Shown piece by piece: positions 40,593 through 49,163 of a DNA stretch of 64,000 nt. The stretch lies in the NCBI GenBank assembly GCA_035685165.1, contig DASRBI010000019.1:186001-250000 (forward strand), given 5' to 3'. The notes under the pieces were generated by a model. It made no database searches. It saw only the letters and a list, made by a program, of their open reading frames with translations, and was not told the DNA's origin. Positions within the stretch are counted from its first letter, which is position 1. Each line of letters opens with the position of its first letter. The stretch is from DATFDN01 sp035685165 (lineage in GTDB: Bacteria; Pseudomonadota; Alphaproteobacteria; Acetobacterales; Acetobacteraceae). The position numbers and the translations under genes are program-made.

Positions 40593-41141
40593 TTGGCGCT
40601 GGTTCTAAAGCGCGCGCGTTCCGATGCGCTGAGCCTGTGGATTGTTGCCAGCCGCCTGGCTCCGCCGCCAGCCTTCGCCATCCCCTATTTCATCGCCTAC
40701 CGCAGTCTGCATTTGCTTGATACTCGCTTTGGCCTCGTGGTGATCTATCTGACCTTCAATATCTCGCTGGTGATCTGGCTGATGCGGCCGTATTTTGAGA
40801 AAACCCCGCGGGCCCTGGAAGAAGCGGCGTGGATCGACGGCGCCGGGTTCGCGCAGGCGATGCTCCGCGTGGTTTTGCCGGTGGCGGCGCCGGGCCTGGC
40901 CGCCACCGCGATCTTGTGTTTCGTGTTTTCCTGGAACGACTTTTTCTTTGCCCTGATCCTGACCCGCGCCAACGCGATGACCGCCCCCGTCGCCGTGGTG
41001 AACTTCATGAACTATGCCGGCTGGGAGTGGGGTCGCATCGCCGCGGGCGGCGCGATGGTCATGCTGCCGGTGCTGGTGTTCTCGCTCGCGGTGCGCAAAT
41101 TCCTGGTCAATGGCCTGACGGCGGGCGCGGTGAAGGGCTAG
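40593..41141 (+). pseudogene. 5'-truncated MalG-type ABC permease remnant
   Basis: This encodes only the C-terminal two thirds of a MalG-type permease. Similarity starts abruptly at SLWIVASRLAPPPAFAIPYF, equivalent to about residue 100 of the intact copy upstream. It runs through the EAA loop EEAAWIDGAGFAQAMLRVVL to KFLVNGLTAGAVKG. The first two helices and the conserved upstream loop are absent, and the only start is a TTG. Base use here is GC-rich like the host, unlike the intact transporter genes. It is probably the remains of a resident transporter interrupted by the incoming one. Confidence 0.8.
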
Positions 41142-41180
41142 CTGCGCTGTCCATGTCCCTGGAGCACAAATCCGCCCGGC

Positions 41181-42245
41181 CTAAAACGCCCGCCCCCGCG
41201 CAATATCGTGCGTGAACGCCACGATCCCCGTGCCGATCCCCGAAAACGGCGCGTAGCGCGCATCCGTCGTGGTCCCCTGCCGCCAGCGCAGGCCGAGCTG
41301 GAGGAAGATTACGCCCAGCTTGTACATCGACAGCACGCGGTGAAACAAAAAGTCCGACATGTCGCGCCCGATCAGCCGCGCATAGGCCGCCACCGCCTCG
41401 GTGCGCGGCGGAAAGCCGAGCTCCACGCACGGCGTCTGCCGCATGTCGAACATCGCCGGCGGGTCACCCGGCTCGGTCCAGTAGGAAAGCGCGGTGCCGA
41501 AATCGAACAGCGGATCACCGCGCGTGCCCTGGTCCCAATCCAGCACCGCCACCGCCGACAGATCCGCCGGGTCCAGGATGATGTTGTCGAGCTTGAAATC
41601 GTTGTGCAGCAGCGCCGGCGGACCGTCGGGAACCGCGTGCTGCTCGAGCCACGCGCCGATCTCGGCGTGCAGCGCGTCGGTGCCCTCTTCGCGCGCCGCC
41701 CAGCCGCGCTTGCGCCAGCCCGCCACTGCGCGCGTCAGAAACCCCTCGGGCCGGCCGAGATCATCGAGCCCGATCGCCCCGGTGTCCACCGCGTGGATCG
41801 AAGCGAGCGTCGTCAGCACGACCTCGGAAAGCCGCGCGCCGAGGCCTGGCCGGTCCTTCAGATCGGCCGGCACGCGCTCGCGGATCACCCGGCCCGCACG
41901 GTATTCCAGGATCTGGAACGGCGCGCCGATCACGCTGGGATCGGTGCAAAGAAAAATGCTGCGCGGCGCCACTGCCAGCGCGCCGGCGAGCCGCGAAAGG
42001 ATCCGATGCTCGCGCGCCATGTCGTGGCTGCCGGCCGGCAACTCGCCGAGCGGGGGGCGGCGCAGCACATACGGCTTGCCGCCGATATGCACATAGTAAT
42101 TGAGGTTGGCGAGCCCGCCCGCGAACTGGCGCGGCGGCGGGTCGGCATCGAGCGAAAGCCCGTGCGCCGCCAGCTCGGCCCGCACGCGCGTCCAGTCCAC
42201 CGGGACGCTTTCCTCGACGGAGCGGAGTTCGGGCCCCGCGCTCAT
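41181..42245 (-). CDS. Phosphotransferase (APH/kinase-like) family protein
   Basis: A 354-residue aminoglycoside-phosphotransferase-fold kinase. The N-lobe has PRQFAGGLANLNYYVHIGGK and KPYVLRRPP. The catalytic loop is LLHNDFKLDNIILDP near residue 212, and the metal-binding Asp is in AVLDWDQGTRGDPLFDFGTA. This subgroup usually accompanies acyl-CoA dehydrogenases and is thought to phosphorylate hydroxyacyl-CoA intermediates, rather than drugs. It overlaps the LLM oxidoreductase gene by 4 bp, so it belongs to that operon. Confidence 0.92.
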   Translation of the reverse strand: MSAGPELRSVEESVPVDWTRVRAELAAHGLSLDADPPPRQFAGGLANLNYYVHIGGKPYVLRRPPLGELPAGSHDMAREHRILSRLAGALAVAPRSIFLCTDPSVIGAPFQILEYRAGRVIRERVPADLKDRPGLGARLSEVVLTTLASIHAVDTGAIGLDDLGRPEGFLTRAVAGWRKRGWAAREEGTDALHAEIGAWLEQHAVPDGPPALLHNDFKLDNIILDPADLSAVAVLDWDQGTRGDPLFDFGTALSYWTEPGDPPAMFDMRQTPCVELGFPPRTEAVAAYARLIGRDMSDFLFHRVLSMYKLGVIFLQLGLRWRQGTTTDARYAPFSGIGTGIVAFTHDIARGRAF

Positions 42246-43408
42246 CCGGCGAACCGCGGCATCACCTTGGTCCAGAGCAGCTCGAGCGTCTTCATCAGCA
42301 CCTTATGCGGCAGCAGCGCGTTATATGTATAGCAGAACAGCCAATCAACTTTCTGGCGCTGCATGTTGCGCTCCAGCGCGCGCGTGACGGTATCGAGCGT
42401 GCCGACCAGCGCGTAGCCGGCCTCGATCGCCTCCTCCGAAGTGGGGAAGGAGCCCGTCTTCGGGTCCATCAGCCCCTTGCGGAAGCCGAAGGGCTCGAAC
42501 CAGGCGCGGCCGGAGAACTGGCCCGAATCACGCCACAGTGCGCGTGCCTCCTCGTCGGTGTCGGCGATGATGATGTCGCGCAACAGGCCCGTGCCCTGGC
42601 CGCGCGGCCGGCCCGAAACCTCGGCATAAAGATCATAGAGCCGGCTTTCCCATTCGGGATGCAGGGGCGGGAGGATCGCCGTCACGCCCTCGCGCGCCGC
42701 CCAGCTGATCGAGTTCTCGGACGAAGCGAACGGCAGAAAGAGCGGCGGATGCGGCTTCTGCAACGGCTTCGGCACCACGCCGACCGCCTTCAGCATTCCA
42801 TCCTCCACCCCCTTGCCCCATTTCGCGGTGGTATCGAGCGGCCACGGCACGTCTGCCGGCGGGATCTTCCAGAACTTGCCCTCGAAACTCAGCATCTCCT
42901 CGGTCCAGCACTTCTTGATGATGCGGAAGTGCTCTTCGAAGGCTTCGCGATTGGCGGCGTCGATCGCGTCGTGCTGGCCGGGCAGCGCGCCGTGCACGCC
43001 GTGCGTCTGCTGCGCCATCACGTCCACCCAGCGGCGTTGATAGCCGCGCGCGAAGCCGGCGCAGGCGCGCCCGGCGGTCATGTGATCGAGCATCGCAATG
43101 TCCTCGGCGACACGGATCGGATTGGCCGCCGGCAGCACGATCCCCAACTGGCCCACGCGGATGCGCTTGGTTTGCATGGCGAAGTAGAGATCGAGCAGCA
43201 CCGGGTTGTTGGATAGCTCGAACCCCTCTATGTGGAAATGATGCTCGGTGAAGCTGACGGAATCGTAGCCGAGCTCGTCGGCGAGCCTGATTTGCTCGGA
43301 GAGTTCGCGCAGCATCCGTTGGTACAGGTCGGCGCGCATCCCCGCCATGCCTTGCTCGATCTCGGCGCGGCTACCGATGCTGGGCAGATAGAAAACCGAG
43401 GCTTTCAT
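42242..43408 (-). CDS. LLM-class (luciferase-like) flavin-dependent oxidoreductase
   Basis: A 388-residue bacterial-luciferase-fold monooxygenase that uses reduced FMN supplied by a partner. Visible family features are LADELGYDSVSFTEHHFHIE near residue 41, RIRVGQLGIVLPAANPIRVA near residue 87, AGRACAGFARGYQRRWVDVM near 112, and a C-terminal GTLDTVTRALERNMQ segment. The flavin reductase encoded 10 bp upstream should supply reduced flavin. The substrate is unknown; a terpenoid, aromatic or alkyl compound is plausible. Confidence 0.93.
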   Translation of the reverse strand: MKASVFYLPSIGSRAEIEQGMAGMRADLYQRMLRELSEQIRLADELGYDSVSFTEHHFHIEGFELSNNPVLLDLYFAMQTKRIRVGQLGIVLPAANPIRVAEDIAMLDHMTAGRACAGFARGYQRRWVDVMAQQTHGVHGALPGQHDAIDAANREAFEEHFRIIKKCWTEEMLSFEGKFWKIPPADVPWPLDTTAKWGKGVEDGMLKAVGVVPKPLQKPHPPLFLPFASSENSISWAAREGVTAILPPLHPEWESRLYDLYAEVSGRPRGQGTGLLRDIIIADTDEEARALWRDSGQFSGRAWFEPFGFRKGLMDPKTGSFPTSEEAIEAGYALVGTLDTVTRALERNMQRQKVDWLFCYTYNALLPHKVLMKTLELLWTKVMPRFAG

Positions 43409-43418
43409 CGGCGCTCCC

Positions 43419-43910
43419 CTATGGATGCGGCAGGCGGTGATAGCTTCGCCCGTAATAGATCAGCACCTCGCGCACATCGCCGACCCGCACGGCTTCGACG
43501 AGGCAGAAGAACACGTCGTGCGTGCCGACCTCGACGATCCGGTCGATGCGGCAGTCGAACGCCACCGCGGCGTCGGTCAGCAGCGGAGCGCCGGTCGCGA
43601 GCGTGCTCCAATTGCCGACCGCGAAGCGCGTTTCGGGCGAGTGCCCGGTCAGCCCGGCGAAGATCGGCGAAAGATCCTCGTGCACGCCGGTCAGCGTGTT
43701 GACGCAAAGCACGCCGTTTGCCTTGAATGCCGGATAAGAATCGTTCGTGCGGTTGGCGCACACGAGCAGGGTAGGGGGCGAATCCGTCACGCTGCACACT
43801 GCGGAGGCGGTGAATCCCGCCTTGCCGCCCGGACCGTCGGTCGTGATCACGTTCACGGCGGCGCCGAGGCGCGCCATTGCCTCGCGATAGCTCTGCTTGT
43901 CCACGGGCAC
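43419..43910 (-). CDS. Flavin reductase (RutF/HpaC-like)
   Basis: A 163-residue flavin-reductase-like split-barrel protein that reduces free FMN with NAD(P)H. Signatures are AMARLGAAVNVITTDGPGGK near residue 11, GFTASAVCSVTDSPPTLLVC and NRTNDSYPAFKANGVLCVNT. The His-rich C-terminus (YYGRSYHRL) is usual. It is first in the operon with the LLM monooxygenase and the phosphotransferase, and is divergent from addA, 92 bp apart. It forms a two-component monooxygenase with the LLM protein. Confidence 0.94.
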   Translation of the reverse strand: MPVDKQSYREAMARLGAAVNVITTDGPGGKAGFTASAVCSVTDSPPTLLVCANRTNDSYPAFKANGVLCVNTLTGVHEDLSPIFAGLTGHSPETRFAVGNWSTLATGAPLLTDAAVAFDCRIDRIVEVGTHDVFFCLVEAVRVGDVREVLIYYGRSYHRLPHP

Positions 43911-44002
43911 GCGCTGATGTCCCCTTCATCCTACCTGGCAGTATGCGCCTCGACGCGGCGAAGCCAAGCCGGGCCGCTGTCAACTCGCGCCGCGTTCGCT
44001 GC

Positions 44003-47000
44003 ATGACCCTCGCCCGCGACCGCGCCAACGCCGCTCAGCGGCTGGGCTCCGACCCCACGCTTTCCGCCTTCGTCGGCGCCTCCGCCGGCTCGGGGAAAAC
44101 CAAGCTGCTAACCGACCGGCTGCTGCGCCTGATGCTCGCCGGCGTGCGGCCCGAGCGCATCCAGTGCCTCACTTTCACCAAGGCGGCGGCCGCGGAGATG
44201 GCGGTGCGCCTCAATCAGCGGCTCGGGCGCTGGGTGACGCTTCCCGACGCCGCGCTTGCCGCGGAGCTGAAGGCGCTGAGCGTGGTGCCGTCGGCCGAGA
44301 CGATGCGGCGTGCCCGCAAATTGTTCGCCACCGTGCTCGATCTGCCGGGCGGAATGCGGATCGGCACCATCCACGCCTTCTGCCAGTCGCTCCTGCGCCG
44401 TTTCCCGCTCGAGGCGGCGCTCTCGCCGCACTTCGCGGTCGCCGATGAGCGCGAGACCGCCGATGTGCTCACCGAGGCGCGCGAGGACATGCTGGCCGCC
44501 GCCAACGACCCGGCCGCCCGCGCCGCCTTGGCGCTGCTGGCAGCTCACACTTTGCCCGGCGATTTCCACTCCCTGATCGGGGCCATGCTGAGCGAGCGCG
44601 AGAAGCTCGCGCCTGCCCTGGCGCTCGGCGCGGAGCTGGCCGCGGCCCAGCGGCGCGTGCTGGGCGCCGCGCTGACGAGCCGGGACGAAGCCATTGCCGC
44701 GGCGGCCGACTGCCCGGAATTGCACGATCTGCGGCCGGTGCTGGCGATCCTCGCGCGCGAGGGGTCGGCAAAGGTCAGCGCGAAAGCTGCGGAACTGCTG
44801 GCATGGCTCGATCGCGAGCCGGCCGTGCGCGCGGGGGCCTGGCATGTCTGGGAGAGCGCCTTCCTGACCGAAAAGGGCGTTCCCCGCGCGCCGCGGGTCA
44901 ACATCGAACTCGCCCGCCGCGCGCCCGCGGTGCTGCAGGCGATGTGCGCCGAGGCCGAGCGCGTTCACGCCGTCGCCGAATCGTGCCGGGCACTCGATCT
45001 CGCGGCACTTTCCAACGCGCTCGTCACGCTGGCCGCGCCCGTGCTGCGCCTCTACGCGCGGCGGAAGGACGAGGCGGGGCTTCTTGACTACGACGATCTG
45101 ATCACCCGCAGCGCCGCCCTGCTGGTCGATCCCGGCGCCGCCTGGGTGCTGTACAAGCTCGACGGCGGGCTCGACCATTTGTTGCTCGACGAGGTGCAGG
45201 ACACCGCGCCCGCGCAATGGCGAATCGTTGCCGCGCTGACCGGGGAGTTCTTCGCCGGCGCCGGCGCCGCCGCGACCAAGCGTACGGTGTTCGCGGTCGG
45301 CGATCGCAAACAGTCGATTTTTTCCTTCCAGGGCGCGGACGTGAGCACGTTTGACGCCGCGCGCGCCGCCCTCGGCCGCCGGGTGCGCGCGGCGGGCGAG
45401 CGCTGGGCGGAGCCCTCGCTCGACGTCTCGTTCCGCTCCTCCCCGCCCGTGCTGGCGCTGGTGGATGCGGTGTTCGCCCAGCCGCCCGCCGCCGCCGGCG
45501 TCGCCGCGCCGGGCGTACCCCTGCGCCACGAGAGCGACCGCGCCGGCCATGCCGGGCGGGTGGAGCTCTGGCCGCTCGCACCCGCCCCGCCGGCGGAACC
45601 CGATCCGCCGCCTCCGGTTCCCGACCGCAACCGCATCCTTCGCTCAGCACGGCAGGTACTCGCCGAGGCGCTGGCCGACTGGATCGCCCGGGAAACCTCG
45701 GGCGACGTCGCCCTGGAAAGCCGCTTCCGTCCGCTGCGGCCGGGCGACGTGATGGTGCTGTTGCGCCGCCGCGACGCTTTCGCGCGCGCGCTGGTGCGCG
45801 AGCTGAAATCTCGCGCCGTGCCGGTGGCGGGGCTCGACCGCCTCCTGCTCACCGATCAGCCGGCGGTGCAGGATTTGCTCGCGCTTTGCGACGTGCTTCT
45901 GCTGCCGCAGGACGACCTTCAGCTCGCTTGCGTGCTCACGAGTCCGCTCGGCGGCCTATCCGACGACAGCCTGATGGAGCTCGCGCTTGGCCGCCCCGGC
46001 ACGCTGTGGGAGGCGCTGCGCGCCCGCGCCCCCGAACGCCCAGAATGGGCGCGGGCGGCGGGCATGATCGCCGCCCTGCTCGGCCGCGTGGACTATGCCG
46101 GCCCCTACGCGCTGCTCGCCGAGGCGCTCGGCCCGATGGGCGGGAGAGCGCGCCTCTTCGCCCGGCTCGGCCCGGAAGCGGGCGAGGCGATCGACGAGCT
46201 GCTCAATGCGGCCCTCGCCTATGCGCGGATGCATCCGCCCTCCTTGCAAGGGTTTCTGCATTGGCTCCGCCGCTCGGCGGCCGAGGTGAAGCGCGAGCAG
46301 GAAGGGACGGGCGACGCGGTGCGCGTTCTCACGGTCCATGGCGCCAAGGGGTTGCAGGCGCCGCTCGTGATCCTGCCCGACACGACCGCGCTGCCGCCGA
46401 CCTCTCCCCACACCGTGCTGTGGGCACAAGATCCGCAGACCGGCGTGGAGGTGCCGCTCTGGGCACCGCGCGCCGACCTTCACTGCGCGCAGTTCCGCGC
46501 GCTTCGGGACGCGGTGAAGCAGCGTGCCCTCGAGGAGCACAACCGCCTGCTCTACGTCGCGCTCACCCGTGCGGAGGACCGGCTGGTCGTCTGCGGCTGG
46601 GAGCCGGGGCGATCGGCGCCGGCCGAGACGTGCTGGTACCGGCTGGTGGAAGCCGGAATGCGGGCGCTCGGCGCGGAGCGAACCAAGTTCGCTGCCTGGG
46701 ACGGCGAGGTGATGAGCTTCGGCGCCCCGCAGACCGCTCCGGTGCCCGAGCCGGAGGCTGCGCCCGCCCAGGCGCTGGTCCCGCTGCCCGGCTGGGCCGG
46801 CGCGGCGCCGGACTGGCGACCCGCTCCGCCGCCGCCCGAGCCGCCGCGCCCAGTTCCCCTGGCGCCCAGCCGGCCCGAGGGCATCGCGTTCGGCCCGGTG
46901 CCAGCGGCGGAGTCCCCCCTCAGCGGCACGCGGCGCGGCGCGATCGCGCGCGGGCGGCTGATCCATGCGCTCTTGCAGCACCTTCCGTCGATCGAGCCGG

Positions 47001-47431
47001 GGCGCCGCGCCGCCGCCGCCCGCGCGTGGATCGCCCGCCAGGGCGGGGCGATCGGCCCCGAGGAGGCCGCGCGCGCGGCGTCGCAAGTCACCGAGCTGTT
47101 AGATCGCCCCGACCTCGCCCCGCTATTCGGCCCGGGCAGCCGGGCCGAGGTGCCGATTTCCGGGCTCGTGGGCGATCAGGTGGTGGGCGGGCTCGTCGAT
47201 CGCCTCGCGGTGCTGCCCGGCCGGGTGCTGATCGCCGACTACAAGACGAACCGCCGCCCGCCCGCGCGGCCGGAGGCGACGCCCGTGCTCTACCTCCGCC
47301 AGATAGCGGCCTACCGCGCCGTGCTGCGCCAGGTGTTTCCCGGGCGCGTCGTCGATTGCGCGCTGATCTGGACCGAGGCGGGCCGGGCGGACTGGCTCGA
47401 CGCATCCCTGCTCGACCGCCACGCGCCTTGA
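44003..47431 (+). CDS. addA: Double-strand break repair helicase-nuclease AddA
   Basis: A 1142-residue UvrD-type helicase with a C-terminal PD-(D/E)XK nuclease. Walker A GASAGSGKT is at residues 25-33, motif Ia is CLTFTKAAAAEMAVRL, motif II is LLLDEVQDTAPAQW, and motif VI is RLLYVALTRAEDRLVVCG. The nuclease motif is GGLVDRLAVLPGRVLIADYK then TNR, near residue 1085. It processes broken ends for RecA loading with AddB. addB, normally directly upstream, is not present; the neighbour is a divergent flavin reductase gene. I chose the ATG at 44003; one at 43943 is possible. Confidence 0.95.
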   Translation: MTLARDRANAAQRLGSDPTLSAFVGASAGSGKTKLLTDRLLRLMLAGVRPERIQCLTFTKAAAAEMAVRLNQRLGRWVTLPDAALAAELKALSVVPSAETMRRARKLFATVLDLPGGMRIGTIHAFCQSLLRRFPLEAALSPHFAVADERETADVLTEAREDMLAAANDPAARAALALLAAHTLPGDFHSLIGAMLSEREKLAPALALGAELAAAQRRVLGAALTSRDEAIAAAADCPELHDLRPVLAILAREGSAKVSAKAAELLAWLDREPAVRAGAWHVWESAFLTEKGVPRAPRVNIELARRAPAVLQAMCAEAERVHAVAESCRALDLAALSNALVTLAAPVLRLYARRKDEAGLLDYDDLITRSAALLVDPGAAWVLYKLDGGLDHLLLDEVQDTAPAQWRIVAALTGEFFAGAGAAATKRTVFAVGDRKQSIFSFQGADVSTFDAARAALGRRVRAAGERWAEPSLDVSFRSSPPVLALVDAVFAQPPAAAGVAAPGVPLRHESDRAGHAGRVELWPLAPAPPAEPDPPPPVPDRNRILRSARQVLAEALADWIARETSGDVALESRFRPLRPGDVMVLLRRRDAFARALVRELKSRAVPVAGLDRLLLTDQPAVQDLLALCDVLLLPQDDLQLACVLTSPLGGLSDDSLMELALGRPGTLWEALRARAPERPEWARAAGMIAALLGRVDYAGPYALLAEALGPMGGRARLFARLGPEAGEAIDELLNAALAYARMHPPSLQGFLHWLRRSAAEVKREQEGTGDAVRVLTVHGAKGLQAPLVILPDTTALPPTSPHTVLWAQDPQTGVEVPLWAPRADLHCAQFRALRDAVKQRALEEHNRLLYVALTRAEDRLVVCGWEPGRSAPAETCWYRLVEAGMRALGAERTKFAAWDGEVMSFGAPQTAPVPEPEAAPAQALVPLPGWAGAAPDWRPAPPPPEPPRPVPLAPSRPEGIAFGPVPAAESPLSGTRRGAIARGRLIHALLQHLPSIEPGRRAAAARAWIARQGGAIGPEEAARAASQVTELLDRPDLAPLFGPGSRAEVPISGLVGDQVVGGLVDRLAVLPGRVLIADYKTNRRPPARPEATPVLYLRQIAAYRAVLRQVFPGRVVDCALIWTEAGRADWLDASLLDRHAP

Positions 47432-47486
47432 TCGCCCGCCGCCCGGGGGCCACCTTGACCGCACGCATTACAAGGAATCGGCGGCA

Positions 47487-47813
47487 ATGAGCGGGAATAC
47501 CAAGCCGGTCAGCGACCAGAGCTTCGAACAGGACGTGCTGAAATCGTCCGGCCCGGTGCTGGTGGATTTCTGGGCCGAGTGGTGCGGCCCCTGCAAGATG
47601 ATCGCCCCGGCCTTGGAGGAACTGGCCGACGAGTTCCAGGGCAAGCTGACCGTCGCCAAGGTCAACATCGACGAGAACCCGATGACGCCGACGCGCTATG
47701 CGGTGCGCGGCATTCCCACCCTGATGCTGTTCAAGGACGGCCAGCCCGCCGCGACGCAAGTCGGCGCCCTGCCGAAGAGCCGGCTCAAGGACTGGGTGCA
47801 GGCGAATTTGTAG
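47487..47813 (+). CDS. trxA: Thioredoxin
   Basis: A 108-residue classical thioredoxin with the redox site WCGPC at residues 32-36, in VLVDFWAEWCGPCKMIAP, and the cis-Pro loop VRGIPTLMLFKDG. It reduces disulfides of ribonucleotide reductase and other proteins in the cytoplasm. It lies 55 bp after addA; addA-trxA is a common alphaproteobacterial neighbourhood. A hairpin at 47859-47875 may end the transcript. Confidence 0.98.
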   Translation: MSGNTKPVSDQSFEQDVLKSSGPVLVDFWAEWCGPCKMIAPALEELADEFQGKLTVAKVNIDENPMTPTRYAVRGIPTLMLFKDGQPAATQVGALPKSRLKDWVQANL

Positions 47814-47830
47814 GCGTACAACTGCCATCG

Positions 47831-47880
47831 TGATGCCGGGCTTGGCATCTTTCGTCATGCCGGGCCAAGCCCGGCCATGA
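47831..47880. repeat. REP-like palindromic element after trxA
   Basis: GATGCC-GGGCTT-GGCATC (about 47832-47849) is followed by GCCGGGC-CAA-GCCCGGC (47859-47875) inside a larger CATG...CATG palindrome. The pattern matches widespread alphaproteobacterial REP elements built on GCCGGGC...GCCCGGC. It lies between convergent trxA and the P450 gene. Confidence 0.7.
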
Positions 47881-47936
47881 GGTTGAAAGCAACACCGGAG
47901 TACTCTGAATCGGGACGGCGATACGCAGGAACGACC

Positions 47937-49163
47937 CTATCCCACCCTTACCCACAGCGCCGCTAGCCCGTTAAACACCGGAGCGCGCTTGTGCTCCACC
48001 GGATGGGCCTCATCGAGGCCGAGCGCCGCGAACCGCTCCAGCAAAAGCGCGAGCGCGATCTGCGCCTCGGCGCGTGCCAGCGGCGCGCCGAGGCAGAAAT
48101 GCGCGCCGCCGCCGAAAGCGAAGTGGCTCGTGTCGGCGCGGGTGATGTCGAAGCGGTGCGGATCGGCGTGCACCGCCGGATCACGCCCGGCCGCGAGCAG
48201 CGACGCGTTGAGCGAATCACCCTGGCGCACCTCGGCGCTCCCGATCATCATCGGTTCGAGCGCGAGCCGGCTCGTCTGCGCGACCGGCGGATCGTAGCGC
48301 AGCGCCTCCTCGACCGCGTTGCGGACAAGCTCGGGCTGGCGGCGCAGGAGCGCGAGCTGGTCGGGATTTCGCAGCAGCGCCAGCACCGCGTTGCCGATCA
48401 GGTCGGTGGTGGTCACGTTGCCGGCCACCAGCAGCAAGTTGCAGGTGCTGATGATCTCGCGCTCGCTCAGCCGGTCGCCATCCTCCTCGGCCGCCACGAG
48501 TGCGCTCACGAGGTCGCTGCCGCGCTGGCGTCGCCGCGCTTCGATCGCGTTCTGGAAATAACCGATCAGCCCCGCTGCCGCCGCGCTGAGCTCGGCATCC
48601 TGCTCGGGCGTGCGCTGCGGGTTGAACGTGTGCGCAAGCGCGTCCGACCAGCGTTTGAACTGCGCCTGATCGGCGGGATCGACGCCCAGCATCTCGGCGA
48701 TGACGATGGTCGGCAGCGGCGCGGCATATTCCGCGATCAGGTCGAACGAGACGCGGCTCTCCACCGCGTCGAGCAATTCGCTCGCGATGGCGCGGATGCG
48801 CGGGCGGAACGCCTCCACCGAACGCTGGTTGAATGCCTGCGAGACCAGTCCCCGGATGCGCTTATGGTCGGGATCGTCGAGGTGCAGCATCGAGGGCTGG
48901 AAATCCTGGTCGGCGCCCAGCACGATCCGCCGGTGATAGGAGCCGGGCGGCGCCTTGCGCGGATCGACGAACAGGTTGCGATTTGAAACGACAGCCTTGA
49001 CGTCTTCGAAGCGCGTGAAGAACACCCGGTTGAGCATGGTGTCGCGATGCGCCGGGTCTTCGGCGCGCAGCCGGTCCAAATACTCGTGCGGACGCTCGCG
49101 GAACACCGGATCGAGCGGTGTCAGCCGCAGACCGGACGGCAGATCGCCCTTGCCGCCGCTCAT
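47937..49163 (-). CDS. Cytochrome P450
   Basis: A 408-residue soluble bacterial P450. The I-helix reads LLLVAGNVTTTDLIGN, the ExxR motif is in VEEALRYDPPVAQTSRL, and the haem Cys lies in FAFGGGAHFCLGAPLARAEA near residue 350. The I-helix lacks the usual acidic residue before the Thr (A-G-N-V-T instead of A-G-x-D/E-T), a variant known in some subgroups that can alter proton delivery. The ATG overlaps the SDR stop by 4 bp, pairing hydroxylation with alcohol oxidation. The ferredoxin partner is not nearby. Confidence 0.95.
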   Translation of the reverse strand: MSGGKGDLPSGLRLTPLDPVFRERPHEYLDRLRAEDPAHRDTMLNRVFFTRFEDVKAVVSNRNLFVDPRKAPPGSYHRRIVLGADQDFQPSMLHLDDPDHKRIRGLVSQAFNQRSVEAFRPRIRAIASELLDAVESRVSFDLIAEYAAPLPTIVIAEMLGVDPADQAQFKRWSDALAHTFNPQRTPEQDAELSAAAAGLIGYFQNAIEARRRQRGSDLVSALVAAEEDGDRLSEREIISTCNLLLVAGNVTTTDLIGNAVLALLRNPDQLALLRRQPELVRNAVEEALRYDPPVAQTSRLALEPMMIGSAEVRQGDSLNASLLAAGRDPAVHADPHRFDITRADTSHFAFGGGAHFCLGAPLARAEAQIALALLLERFAALGLDEAHPVEHKRAPVFNGLAALWVRVG

